Assembly: GCA_031550085.1 (NCBI GenBank)
Contig: JAVBOY010000030.1
Location: 1-64,000, forward strand
Direction: 5' to 3'
Origin: UBA4417 sp031550085
GTDB lineage: Bacteria > Bacteroidota > Bacteroidia > Bacteroidales > UBA4417
Length of the DNA stretch: 64,000 nt
A model generated the notes under the pieces. That model ran no database searches. It was not told where the DNA came from and saw nothing but the letters and a program-made list of their open reading frames with translations. Both the position numbers and the translations under genes were made by a program. Below are positions 8,505-17,224 of the stretch, piece by piece. How positions within the stretch are numbered: the stretch's first letter is position 1; each line of letters begins with the position of its first letter.

Positions 8505-8873
8505 TTACTTCTTAGCAGGATCTGTTGAGGGTTTGGCTTCTGTTTTTACTTCCTTGGCAGGAGCAGCTTTTACATCGGTTTTTGTTTCGCTTTTTGGAGT
8601 AGTTGTTGTGGGAGCCTCTTTTTTCGAAACCGGGTTTTCCTTGTTGGTTGTAGTAGCAGGTTTGGCTTCTGTTTTGGCGGGAGTTGCTTTTACTTCTTTT
8701 GCAGGAGTTTCTTTCACTTCCGTTTTGGCAGGGGTGGTTTTCACCTCTGTCTTTGCAGGAGTGGTCTTTTCGGTTTTAGTTGACTCCGCTTTTTCAACTT
8801 TTTGGGCAGAAACGGTGTTTGCTGCAAATGCCACTGCAATAATTAGGGATAAGGTTACAAGGATCTTTTTCAT
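8505..8873 (-). CDS. Secreted low-complexity Lys/Thr/Pro/Ala repeat protein
   Basis: A 122-residue protein. Residues 1-23 are a clear signal peptide ending near VSAQ. The rest is almost wholly built from degenerate repeats of the type TPAKTEVK, with only K, T, P, A, E, V, S, N, D and Q. There is no recognisable fold; it is likely disordered and strongly basic, in the periplasm or at the surface. I do not recognise a family. Similar simple-repeat exported proteins occur in Bacteroidota but their roles are unknown. It has its own -7 element and terminator, so it is expressed alone. Confidence 0.7.
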   Translation of the reverse strand: MKKILVTLSLIIAVAFAANTVSAQKVEKAESTKTEKTTPAKTEVKTTPAKTEVKETPAKEVKATPAKTEAKPATTTNKENPVSKKEAPTTTTPKSETKTDVKAAPAKEVKTEAKPSTDPAKK

Positions 8874-8923
8874 AATAAAATAGATTTTAAAGAATTAATT
8901 TGTAAATGGGTTTTTTTGTGTAA

Positions 8924-8931
8924 CAAAGGTA
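8924..8931 (-). promoter_or_regulatory. -7 element for the repeat-protein gene
   Basis: Reads TACCTTTG on the minus strand (TAnnTTTG), 51 bp upstream of the ATG at 8873. Confidence 0.4.
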
Positions 8932-8997
8932 TATCGGATTTGAAGGGCGCAGTAGGTTTACCCTGTTAAATGACTGTTAAGGGAACGCCAAAAAAAT

Positions 8998-9030
8998 AAA
9001 AAAGGCGATCGAAAAGCGATCACCTTTTTT
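8998..9030 (-). terminator. Terminator of the Sus-type operon
   Basis: Arms AAAAAAGG and CCTTTTTT continue, after one mismatch, into GATCG/CGATC with a 5-nt loop. On the minus strand they are followed by a T-rich tract. It lies just after the last gene of the operon. The symmetric A/T flanks could also let it act in the other direction. Confidence 0.7.
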
Positions 9031-9081
9031 GTCGTATGCAAATTCCGTTTTATCCGGTAATTTGCCTGTTGGATCCGGAAA

Positions 9082-10701
9082 TTATTTTTTCTTCCCGAGT
9101 ATCTGATAGGTATAACCGCTTGGAGCCAAGGTCATACGAATGGTATGCGTGCCGGCCGTAAGGGCAATGTTTGCACCGTTATATTCCAAAGTGCCGTCCG
9201 CATTGTCGTCGCCAAAATTAATATCCCAGGCATCGTTGGCGCGGAACTTAATTTCCCCGTCAACTGCCGGGTAATTTGCCAATTCCCAAGTGTATGGTTC
9301 AGCGCCGCCCACATAGGTCATGTCGTGGTCGCTGTCCCAACCGCCGACGCCGCTGCCGATAACACCCCATGTTAGTTTCAATGCAACCCAGGTATTGGTG
9401 TTGAAGTCAACCGTAATGCGGTAAAAGCCATCTTCGGCTACAGTACAGTTTTCTTCGTCATCTTGTTCCAATACGCCGGTTGTTCCTTTTTTGTTACCCC
9501 AGTCACCGGCCCAATCTTGAACTTCCAAAAATTTAAAACCGCCTCCGGCCGCTGTGAGCGGCGTGAAGATTTCAAAGACACCATCCGCTACTTTTTTGAA
9601 CGGAGCGGAATTGGCAGGCGTCCATCCGGCGGGGGTGGAACCTCCAACCAGAAATAACTGTGCCGGAGGATTGAAAGGAACCACTTTAAACTTGCCGGTA
9701 TTGAAATCGACCGAGATAATATAATTGCCATCGGCGGGTACAGAAATATCGGCGCCGCCGCGGATCAAATCATATTCGGTATTCACGGCAATGGGATCGG
9801 TCGTGGTTGTACCCCAGTTGATATCCCACGATCCTTTTTTCAGGACGAATTTGAATGCATTGGGGGTTCCTTGGAGCGGAAGCGTTTTTCTGAATTTATT
9901 GGTTCCCATATTACTCATTGCAATGGGGTTGTCGATGTCCCATCCTGCGGATGTTGCGCTGCCCAACACAAACAATTCGGTAATTTGAGCTACTTCCAGC
10001 TTTTGCGCAACTTCATACGTGCGGCCCCCAATGGTTATTTCAAAATGATAATCGTAATCGCCCGAAGCAACGCTAAACGGAATGGACACGCTTTTCATCA
10101 CCAAATAGGAACCTTTAGGGTCGTTGGCATCTTTTTGATACTCGTTGTCACTACCTAAATTGATAGCTATTTTTTCGGAAACCCAAGGCACGGTCAACGT
10201 AATTGCATCGGGGGTGCCGGGGGTTTCCAAACGCATCTTGAAATCGGCTGTGCCGACACCTGCCAGAAACGCGCTTGTAATCCCTGCAATGGGACTGATA
10301 ATTTGTGCCGAAACGCCTTGCGTCAGAGTTATACTCACGTTTTGGTTTTGTACTTGATTGTCGAAATCTTTGACATAAACGGTTAGATCATAACCGGTGT
10401 TTGTTGCCAGGTTTTCGGGAATCGGAACGGCTACTTCAAATAGAACATTACCCCCTACGGCCGTAATGGGATATTGAATTCCAAATGCGGTCAAATAGGC
10501 TTCTTTCACACCTTTCGGTGCTGCAATGGTACCGGAAACCGTTAAGGTCGAATTGGTAGCGACCAAGGCTCCTGCTGTGGGGTTTGCAATGGTGATGGTG
10601 ATAGGCCCCCCTTCCAAAGGCGGACCTTCAACCTCTAATTTGGTGCAACTCATTACAAAGGCTGTTAAAGCAGCAATGAATAGGAAAAATATTTTCTTCA
10701 T
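9082..10701 (-). CDS. SusE/SusF-like outer-membrane glycan-binding lipoprotein
   Basis: A 539-residue lipoprotein with a lipobox ending at Cys19. After an N-terminal SusE-like beta domain (residues about 30-235) come three tandem SusE/F-type carbohydrate-binding modules. They start near LFVLGSATSAGWDID, LFLVGGSTPAGWTP and WGVIGSGVGGWDSD, each with the W-x-IN-WG/FGD type of pattern. In the starch system such proteins sit on the cell surface and hold glycan for SusCD. It is the last gene of the five-gene operon. Three CBM-like repeats favour an alpha-glucan-like ligand, but the substrate is an inference only. Confidence 0.85.
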   Translation of the reverse strand: MKKIFFLFIAALTAFVMSCTKLEVEGPPLEGGPITITIANPTAGALVATNSTLTVSGTIAAPKGVKEAYLTAFGIQYPITAVGGNVLFEVAVPIPENLATNTGYDLTVYVKDFDNQVQNQNVSITLTQGVSAQIISPIAGITSAFLAGVGTADFKMRLETPGTPDAITLTVPWVSEKIAINLGSDNEYQKDANDPKGSYLVMKSVSIPFSVASGDYDYHFEITIGGRTYEVAQKLEVAQITELFVLGSATSAGWDIDNPIAMSNMGTNKFRKTLPLQGTPNAFKFVLKKGSWDINWGTTTTDPIAVNTEYDLIRGGADISVPADGNYIISVDFNTGKFKVVPFNPPAQLFLVGGSTPAGWTPANSAPFKKVADGVFEIFTPLTAAGGGFKFLEVQDWAGDWGNKKGTTGVLEQDDEENCTVAEDGFYRITVDFNTNTWVALKLTWGVIGSGVGGWDSDHDMTYVGGAEPYTWELANYPAVDGEIKFRANDAWDINFGDDNADGTLEYNGANIALTAGTHTIRMTLAPSGYTYQILGKKK

Positions 10702-10727
10702 AATAATAGCGATTTACAAGTTTAAGA

Positions 10728-11972
10728 TTAATTGTCTGCTTTCGAAATTTCGAGCGTGTGCGGAGCCATGATCCCAAAGGGACTTATCAAACCGTCGTAG
10801 TTTTCAAACCGGAAGTTGATCTTTGTCACTCCTTTAAGCGGATCCAATTCGGTTTCGGTAAACAATTTATTCAGGATAAACGAAAAATTGTATTGCCCGC
10901 TGGCGCCTCCGGTAGTCATTAAAAAGCGGTTGTCGCCTTTTACCTGGTCTGCCGGAACGGGCGTAATTTTTCCGTCGGATGTTTCTACCTCCATGACCAC
11001 ATAAATACGGTCGCTTCCGGTAAGCAATCCGGCCGGTAAACCCGAATCCAGCGTATCGGCCTGAGGAAAATATTTTACGGTAATAATATCTCCTTGCGTC
11101 ACTTTTTTCGGGAAATTACCAAAAGAAGAAGATCCGCTTCCGGCAACAAAAGGCTTGATAATAATATCTTGGTTGCCATTGGCGTCTTTCACATCACGGC
11201 CGGTTTTCGACCAGGTCCCGTCGTTGAACAAAAACGAAAGGTTTTGCAACTTCGGCGCATTGTCGATCACATCGGAGATCAAAAAATTGTATTGGATGAT
11301 GTTGGTTTCGCCGCTGACAAAATCGCAACGTGCATTGGCATTACCCAAGGTGTTGTATTTTGAGGAAACGGCAAAATTATTTAGCCCTAACCAAATGTAA
11401 ACATTGGCTGCTCCAACCAATTCGCCTTGGGCGGTTTGTCCGTCGTTCCACATCAACGCTAAATTTCCGATAATAGAAATGGGTTTTTCAGCGGTAAAAT
11501 CGGGCGGGAAAGCCACGGCTAGCGATCCTGACATGGTTTTGTAATCGAACAATTTGAATTGAGTGCCTCCGTTGGCTTCCGAAAAATCTTCCGTTTGAAG
11601 CGATCCGTCGTTGGTTTTAACCAATCCTTCGATTTTTAATCCGAAATCGGCTACCGGTTTTCCCCATAAATCGGTTGGAATACAGGTTAATGAGTAAACG
11701 GCTGGATTTGAAGTTTGAGTCAGTAAAGTTTTGGCTGAAGGCGCATCCCAACTTTCAATGGTTTCGGGAACCCACGAATACAAATGCAGGTCGTTGCGTC
11801 CAACCAGAGAAGTTCCCGAAAGGTCGAAGAAAAAAGTAACTTGTTGGTCGGGTTTAAAGGCTGCCGGGCTGCTCCAAACGGCATTTACCTTGCCAACGAT
11901 ATCACCAGCAGACGCTTGCAAGGCAAAAGCTGCAAACAGCCATATTCCTATAATTTTAACTATATTTTTCAT
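10728..11972 (-). CDS. Secreted protein of unknown function in the Sus-type operon
   Basis: A 414-residue protein with a signal peptide (cleavage near LQASA-GD) and no lipobox. The chain is beta-rich and seems to hold three similar all-beta segments: one around FKPDQQVTFFFDLSG, a middle one around NLALMWNDG and LSFLFNDGTWSK, and a third near GDIITVKYFPQ. I do not recognise a named family with certainty. It resembles unnamed proteins accompanying SusE-type lipoproteins. It lies 3 bp after the small lipoprotein and 26 bp before the SusE/F-like gene. Co-transcription makes a role in surface glycan binding likely. Confidence 0.6.
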   Translation of the reverse strand: MKNIVKIIGIWLFAAFALQASAGDIVGKVNAVWSSPAAFKPDQQVTFFFDLSGTSLVGRNDLHLYSWVPETIESWDAPSAKTLLTQTSNPAVYSLTCIPTDLWGKPVADFGLKIEGLVKTNDGSLQTEDFSEANGGTQFKLFDYKTMSGSLAVAFPPDFTAEKPISIIGNLALMWNDGQTAQGELVGAANVYIWLGLNNFAVSSKYNTLGNANARCDFVSGETNIIQYNFLISDVIDNAPKLQNLSFLFNDGTWSKTGRDVKDANGNQDIIIKPFVAGSGSSSFGNFPKKVTQGDIITVKYFPQADTLDSGLPAGLLTGSDRIYVVMEVETSDGKITPVPADQVKGDNRFLMTTGGASGQYNFSFILNKLFTETELDPLKGVTKINFRFENYDGLISPFGIMAPHTLEISKADN

Positions 11973-11975
11973 ACG

Positions 11976-12461
11976 CTACGATTGTTTTTGCAGTTTATAC
12001 TGATAACCAAGAATTTTTTTGCCGCTGCTGACCCGGTCAAAAGACATGATAAACCAATTCCACCCTTCGCGTGGAGGGGCGACCACGGTGTATGATTTGG
12101 TGACACCGCCCTGGGTTAGGTCAATTCTTGAAGGGACCGCATCATTGTCAAAGGCCCATGTTCCGGAACTAAAACCGATAAAATCGACGGCATCGCCCGA
12201 TACGGAAAATGTTTTGTCGCTATTGAATGTAATTCCGTAATGGCTGAGGTTATAAAGCGCCGTAACATCCATTTCGGAGTTGCTTTCACCGGCTTCTTTG
12301 GCCGGGTAATCGATTTGGGTTACGCTCATCGTTTTCCAACTTCCGGTAATGGCGGTTACTTTTGATGGCGAATCGCCGATTTCGGGATAATCTTTTTTAC
12401 AACCGAACAATAAAAAGGTGGTTGCAAAAAGAATCATTGAAACTATTTTTAAGTTTTTCAT
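11976..12461 (-). CDS. Small lipoprotein in the Sus-type operon (lipocalin-like/DUF5004-like)
   Basis: A 161-residue protein with a lipobox ending at Cys21 (LLFGC-KKD). After about 15 linker residues there is a beta-rich domain starting ITGSWKTMSVTQID. Its GxW motif and later SGTWAFD strand are like the lipocalin-type calycin folds found in small Bacteroidota lipoproteins. DUF5004-type proteins sit in the same position of many SusCD loci. No enzymatic residues stand out. It is the third gene of the operon, 15 bp after susD and 3 bp before the next gene, so translation may be coupled. Confidence 0.6.
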   Translation of the reverse strand: MKNLKIVSMILFATTFLLFGCKKDYPEIGDSPSKVTAITGSWKTMSVTQIDYPAKEAGESNSEMDVTALYNLSHYGITFNSDKTFSVSGDAVDFIGFSSGTWAFDNDAVPSRIDLTQGGVTKSYTVVAPPREGWNWFIMSFDRVSSGKKILGYQYKLQKQS

Positions 12462-12476
12462 AATACAAAATGCTTT

Positions 12477-13838
12477 TTAGTTCATAACAATATCAGGATT
12501 ACCATTTTGTTCCAAATCAGGAATTTGGAATAAGAGCTTCTTGCTGTTCCATGCTTCACCACGAACACTTTGCTTGGTACGTTTCAGATCGAACAGGCGG
12601 TAGCCTTCCAACGAAAGTTCTTTCCGGCGCTCTTTGCGGATGTTGTCCAATGTCCCGGTTGTAAAGGGTACACCGGCACGTTGTTGAACCAAATTCAAAT
12701 CAGCGGTTGGATCGCCTTGTCCGCTTTCCAAACCCGATTCGGCATGAATCAAAAGAATTTCATTGAAATTGATAACAGGAGCGTCAATATTTTTGTAATC
12801 GTATTTTTTCGAAAACAATCCCGCTGTTTGGTTACTTCCGGCCACATTGGTAAATTGAGCGGAACGGACATCCGTAGCATACTCTTTTAAAGCGATTTCC
12901 AGTACAGCAGTAGGACCGAATGTCGGAGTTGCCGAGGCATCGGTACGATAGGAACCTTGCAATGCGCTTCCCGAATTGTCGGTTTCCGAAGTCGAAATCA
13001 ACATGAAAATAACTTCGTTTGTTGTCGTTCCCATGCTGGCGCGCGCCCATTTGGCATTCCAATCGGCATCCAGGCTGTAATGTCCGATCAATTTGTCGGC
13101 AAAATAGAAAGCGCTATCGTGTTTGTTCATTTGGAAATAGGCTTTTGCCAACATGGCTGATGCGGCGTAACTTGTGGCATGGCCCATTTTGGCTTGCGTT
13201 ACAGGAAGGTTTGTCTCGGCCTCCCGTAGTTGCGAAGTTACAAAGTCGTAAATTTCTTTTACGGTGGCACGAGGCACTTTGGTAGCTGCAAATTCGTTAG
13301 TGTAAACAGGAGCTACACGAAGCGGAACACCCGGAGTACTCAACGTACTGGCATCATAGGGCAATCCCCAAAAGTTCACCAATTGGAAATAAGCAACAGC
13401 ACGGATAAATTGAGCCTCGGCTTTCCAGGATTTTGCATTAGCGTCGCTCACGGTGATCTTTTTGTTGTCGATATAATCGATCACCACATTGGCACGTTGA
13501 ACGCACAAATAGGAGTTTGTCCACATATCGCGGGTAATGGGATTGAACAGGTTCATCGATAAAGTTTTTACCTGTGTCCATTCAAATGTGGAGCTGGATG
13601 AATAAGCCTCGTCAGCCATTACATCAGCAATGACGCGGTTTGTCCCTCCGTACACATTGCCGTTGCGCATGACATCGTAGGTGCTGACAAGGTATTGGTA
13701 CAAATCGTTTTCGGTTTTTAATCCCTCTGTGATGTCAACTTGATTTTCAGGCTTTACATCCAAAAACTTCTCACATGAAGTGAATAAAGCCGTGATGGCG
13801 AAAGCGAAAAATAGGTATTTAATATTTTTCATGGTCAT
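12477..13838 (-). CDS. susD: SusD/RagB-family outer-membrane nutrient-binding lipoprotein
   Basis: A 453-residue surface lipoprotein with lipobox FTSC (Cys22, counted from the first ATG; a second ATG two codons on is equally good). It has the N-terminal SusD-like signature EKFLDVKPENQVD, the TPR-rich body (SWKAEAQFIRAVAYFQLVNFWG) and the C-terminal RagB/SusD segment with IRKERRKELSLEGYRLFDLKR. SusD forms the lid of the SusC transporter and delivers oligomeric substrate. It is somewhat short for the family (commonly 500-600). It is separated from susC by 6 bp. Confidence 0.93.
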   Translation of the reverse strand: MTMKNIKYLFFAFAITALFTSCEKFLDVKPENQVDITEGLKTENDLYQYLVSTYDVMRNGNVYGGTNRVIADVMADEAYSSSSTFEWTQVKTLSMNLFNPITRDMWTNSYLCVQRANVVIDYIDNKKITVSDANAKSWKAEAQFIRAVAYFQLVNFWGLPYDASTLSTPGVPLRVAPVYTNEFAATKVPRATVKEIYDFVTSQLREAETNLPVTQAKMGHATSYAASAMLAKAYFQMNKHDSAFYFADKLIGHYSLDADWNAKWARASMGTTTNEVIFMLISTSETDNSGSALQGSYRTDASATPTFGPTAVLEIALKEYATDVRSAQFTNVAGSNQTAGLFSKKYDYKNIDAPVINFNEILLIHAESGLESGQGDPTADLNLVQQRAGVPFTTGTLDNIRKERRKELSLEGYRLFDLKRTKQSVRGEAWNSKKLLFQIPDLEQNGNPDIVMN

Positions 13839-13844
13839 AATTTT

Positions 13845-16800
13845 TTAAAATCCAACATTAAATTGAACGGAGAACGTGCGGGCCTGAGGCGGCGTTAAGT
13901 AAGTAACTCCTGCCGACAAGTTGCGTTCTTGTTGATTCTCCATGTCGCGGAAAATTTCGGGATCCAGGCCCGGATATTTGGTGAAGGTCAACAAGTTGGT
14001 CGCAATCAGCGCTACGCGCATTTTATTAATTCCTTTAATATCTCCCACAGGAATGTTGTAACCCAGGGAAACGCTTTTCAAACGCAAATAAGAGGCATCA
14101 TACAAGTAACGTGAAGTGTTGCGGTTTGAAATTTCCGAATTTAAAGTCATGCGGGGAATGTCCGTTTCGTCGCCGGGGTTTTGCCAACGATTCAGTACCT
14201 CCTTATTCAGGTTCCAGCTACCCAGTGAGTTTAAGCTGAATTTGGCCGCGTCGTCATAAATATTTCCACCGATCACAAAGTTGAATACGATGCTCAGATC
14301 CCAATTTTTGTATTGGAAATTATTGATAAATCCGCCTATGTAGTCAGGCCAGGGTTTTCCGAGTGGCTGACGGTAATCGGTTGAATATTCATAAGTTTCA
14401 AAACGGCGGATGATATTTCCCTGCTCGTCTTTTTCAATCCCTTCGTAAACGGGCAATCCGTTTTCGGGGTCAACCCGCAATTCCTTAACCAGGTAGTTTA
14501 CACCGACCGGATACCCTACCAATACACGGACGTCGCCGGCACTTGCAAATGCGTCGGGGCCTGCACCGCCGGTGTTAAGCACTTTGTTTTGGTTGTACGA
14601 AATATTAAGCGTTGTTGTCCAGGTAAAGTTTTGATTTTTGATATTGGTTGTGTTTAACGACAGTTCAATGCCTTTGTTCCAAAGTTCTCCGACATTGATC
14701 AGCACATCCCGGAAACCGGACGAAGTAGGTACGGATGCTCTCAGGAACAGGTCGTTCGAACGTTTGTAATAAGCCGAAATTTCGCCGTTGATGCGGTCTT
14801 TCAACAAACCGAACTCGATGCCGGCATCGAACGAATTGGTGGTTTCCCAACGTAAATCGGGGTTTGGCAATTGTTGGATAAAGCGGATGGAGTCGCCATC
14901 GTAACGAATGGAACTGGTGTTATTTAAAATACCAAATTGGGCCGTGTTTGGAATTTCGGCATTTCCGGTTTTCCCATAACCCACTTTTAATTTCAAATAA
15001 TTGACGATACTGGATCCCTTCATAAAGTCTTCTTCACTCATAATCCAGCCCAATGAGGCGGCCGGGAAATAACCAAAGCGGTTGTTTTCACCAAAACGGG
15101 ATGAACCGTCCTGGCGTAGAATCAAGGTTACCAGATAACGGTCTTTGAGCGAATAATTGATCCGTCCGAAGGCGGAAACAAATCCGTACACCCGGCCCGT
15201 CGCACTTTGGGTTTGTGTGTAATCGTTGGGATCCGTAATTTCTTCCGGGTCGATGGTTGAATTTTTGTAGAATGGATCTCCTTCGTAACCGGCTTTGTAA
15301 GTGACGTTTCGTGATTCGTTCGTCAAAACGCGGTTATCCAGGATTTCACTACCCAACATGACTTTGAATTTTTGATTTTCACCCACTTGAAAATGGTAAT
15401 CCAAAATGGCTTTTCCCATCAACGTGAGGGGTGTGTATTCCGATTGGTTTGCAGTTGACCGGCTGTTCGAGGTGATGGCACGGCTTGTAAAAGCATCGAA
15501 TTGGCGGTTGTAATAGTCAATTCCTCCATCGGCGGTTAAACTCAGGTTATCTGTAAAATCGTATTTCAAGTAAGCGTTGGAAGTGGTACGGTTAAAGCGT
15601 TCGCGTTGGAAGCGATGTTCGATTTCAGCCACCGGGTTGTAGCTTCCGCTCGATCCTGAAGGAAATACGAAGTAGGATCCATCGTCATTGTAAATCGGGT
15701 AATACGGCATGGCGGTTGACATGGCTTTTCCCAAGCCGCCGTCCCAGGCCACCGGTACAATGTTGTTGATGGAATTGGCATAGCTTGCTGTGATGCCCCC
15801 TTTCAATCGTTTGGTGAAGCTATAGTCGATGTTGGCACGGGCCGAGAATAAATTGAAACTGTTTTCCTTTAAAAAAGACTCATCATTATGGTAGGAAACC
15901 CCGATGTAAGAAGCCAACTTTTCGGAACCGTAAGTCATAGATCCGTCAATGTGCGATCCGAATCCCGTTTGCGTCATTTGATCTTGCCAATCTGTCGATT
16001 TATAGCCGTTGGCGGCAATTACACGAGGATCAAATCCGCCGGGAAGCATGGGCACGTTCGGATTATCGGGAGTTACATTTACACCGTTGCTTACGCCGTA
16101 CCGGCGGTCGTTTTCAAAACCTTCCAAATACAGTTTTACGTACTCTTCCGTATTTAACAGGTCAAGCTTGTTTGCAGCCGTACTGAATGTGGAGCGGTAT
16201 CCGATATCAAATATGGGTTTTTGACGGCCTTTCACGAATTTACCCCGTTTGGTGGTGATCAGGATGACGCCGTTGGTTCCCCGTGATCCGTAAATTGCCG
16301 TGGCCGAAGCATCTTTCAAGATTTCAACGGATTCGATATCTTCCGGATTAATGGTGTTCAACGGGTTTGTGTTCATAGCTCCTACGCGTTCGCCGCTGTT
16401 TTGCGGAATAATAACCCCGTCAATCACGTAAAGCGGATCGCCGCCTGCTGTGATGGATCCTACACCGCGTACTTTGATGGATGAACTGGCGCCGGCCATT
16501 CCGCTTGATGAAATAACCGATACCCCGGCAGCCCGGCCTTGCAAAGCTTGTTCAAAAGAAGGAACGGGTAAAGCCGTTAAGGCCTCGCCGGATACTTTTG
16601 ATACAGAGCCTGTTACGTCCCGTTTGTTGATGGTTCCATAACCTACAACCACAACTTCATCCAACCAGCCGGCTTTAGAAGCCATCTGGATGGTTAAATG
16701 TTCGCGGGCAGCAACCTCCATATCTTCATAACCCAAATGAGTGAAGACGAGCCTTGCGTTAGAGCCGACCATAAGCCTGAACTTTCCGTCGGCATCGGTC

Positions 16801-16982
16801 ATGGTCGCATTTTGCGTTCCTTTTTCCACAACGGTTACTCCGGGTAACAGTTCTTTGGTTGTTGCATCGGATACAATGCCTTCGACTGTGATTTGTTGCT
16901 GTGCCATGGCAAAATGGATAACCCCAAACAACGTAATCAGAAATGAAAGCATTTTTTTAGATGAGCGTAAATACTTCTTCAT
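13845..16982 (-). CDS. susC: SusC/RagA-family TonB-dependent outer-membrane transporter
   Basis: A 1045-residue transporter. The signal peptide (to about residue 27) is followed by a CarboxypepD-regulatory-like beta-sandwich (ITVEGIVSDATTKELLPG...). Then come the TonB-interacting segment and plug domain (DEVVVVGYGTINKRDVTGS), the SusC-specific stretch with SIKVRGVGSI and IYGSRGTNGVILITTKRG, and a 22-strand barrel ending in the aromatic C-terminal strand ARTFSVQFNVGF. It imports an oligomer captured by SusD using TonB energy. It is the first gene of the operon. No hybrid two-component or ECF sigma/anti-sigma gene is nearby. Confidence 0.95.
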   Translation of the reverse strand: MKKYLRSSKKMLSFLITLFGVIHFAMAQQQITVEGIVSDATTKELLPGVTVVEKGTQNATMTDADGKFRLMVGSNARLVFTHLGYEDMEVAAREHLTIQMASKAGWLDEVVVVGYGTINKRDVTGSVSKVSGEALTALPVPSFEQALQGRAAGVSVISSSGMAGASSSIKVRGVGSITAGGDPLYVIDGVIIPQNSGERVGAMNTNPLNTINPEDIESVEILKDASATAIYGSRGTNGVILITTKRGKFVKGRQKPIFDIGYRSTFSTAANKLDLLNTEEYVKLYLEGFENDRRYGVSNGVNVTPDNPNVPMLPGGFDPRVIAANGYKSTDWQDQMTQTGFGSHIDGSMTYGSEKLASYIGVSYHNDESFLKENSFNLFSARANIDYSFTKRLKGGITASYANSINNIVPVAWDGGLGKAMSTAMPYYPIYNDDGSYFVFPSGSSGSYNPVAEIEHRFQRERFNRTTSNAYLKYDFTDNLSLTADGGIDYYNRQFDAFTSRAITSNSRSTANQSEYTPLTLMGKAILDYHFQVGENQKFKVMLGSEILDNRVLTNESRNVTYKAGYEGDPFYKNSTIDPEEITDPNDYTQTQSATGRVYGFVSAFGRINYSLKDRYLVTLILRQDGSSRFGENNRFGYFPAASLGWIMSEEDFMKGSSIVNYLKLKVGYGKTGNAEIPNTAQFGILNNTSSIRYDGDSIRFIQQLPNPDLRWETTNSFDAGIEFGLLKDRINGEISAYYKRSNDLFLRASVPTSSGFRDVLINVGELWNKGIELSLNTTNIKNQNFTWTTTLNISYNQNKVLNTGGAGPDAFASAGDVRVLVGYPVGVNYLVKELRVDPENGLPVYEGIEKDEQGNIIRRFETYEYSTDYRQPLGKPWPDYIGGFINNFQYKNWDLSIVFNFVIGGNIYDDAAKFSLNSLGSWNLNKEVLNRWQNPGDETDIPRMTLNSEISNRNTSRYLYDASYLRLKSVSLGYNIPVGDIKGINKMRVALIATNLLTFTKYPGLDPEIFRDMENQQERNLSAGVTYLTPPQARTFSVQFNVGF

Positions 16983-17062
16983 AATGAAGTTTTTTAGTTA
17001 ATGTTTAGATATTGTTAAAGGTAGAAGTAATAGTATAGTTCGTATTTAGTGCGAAAGACCAA

Positions 17063-17070
17063 CAAATTTA
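17063..17070 (-). promoter_or_regulatory. Possible -7 element of the Sus-type operon
   Basis: Reads TAAATTTG on the minus strand (TAnnTTTG) in the 242-bp gap between susC and the divergent lipA, about 80 bp before the susC ATG. The -33 position is weak. Confidence 0.35.
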
Positions 17071-17224
17071 ATACAAAAAAGTTGTAAACATAAAAAAATG
17101 TTAATCAAAATAAAAAAAATGTTTTGTTGGCTTCGTTTGGAAAAATTTTAACGATGTAATGTTTTCGACCGCTATAAAAAAATGGATTAATTTTGACGGG
17201 TTTAAAAATTTGGTAATATCTTAA

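Noticed and set aside
8533..8883. Open frame of 116 codons on the plus strand opposite the repeat protein
   Set aside because: It is the antisense shadow of a low-complexity repeat gene; the minus frame has a proper signal peptide, promoter and terminator.
9082..16982. Complete polysaccharide utilisation locus
   Set aside because: No hydrolase, lyase, sulfatase or regulator is found; only uptake and binding genes are present.
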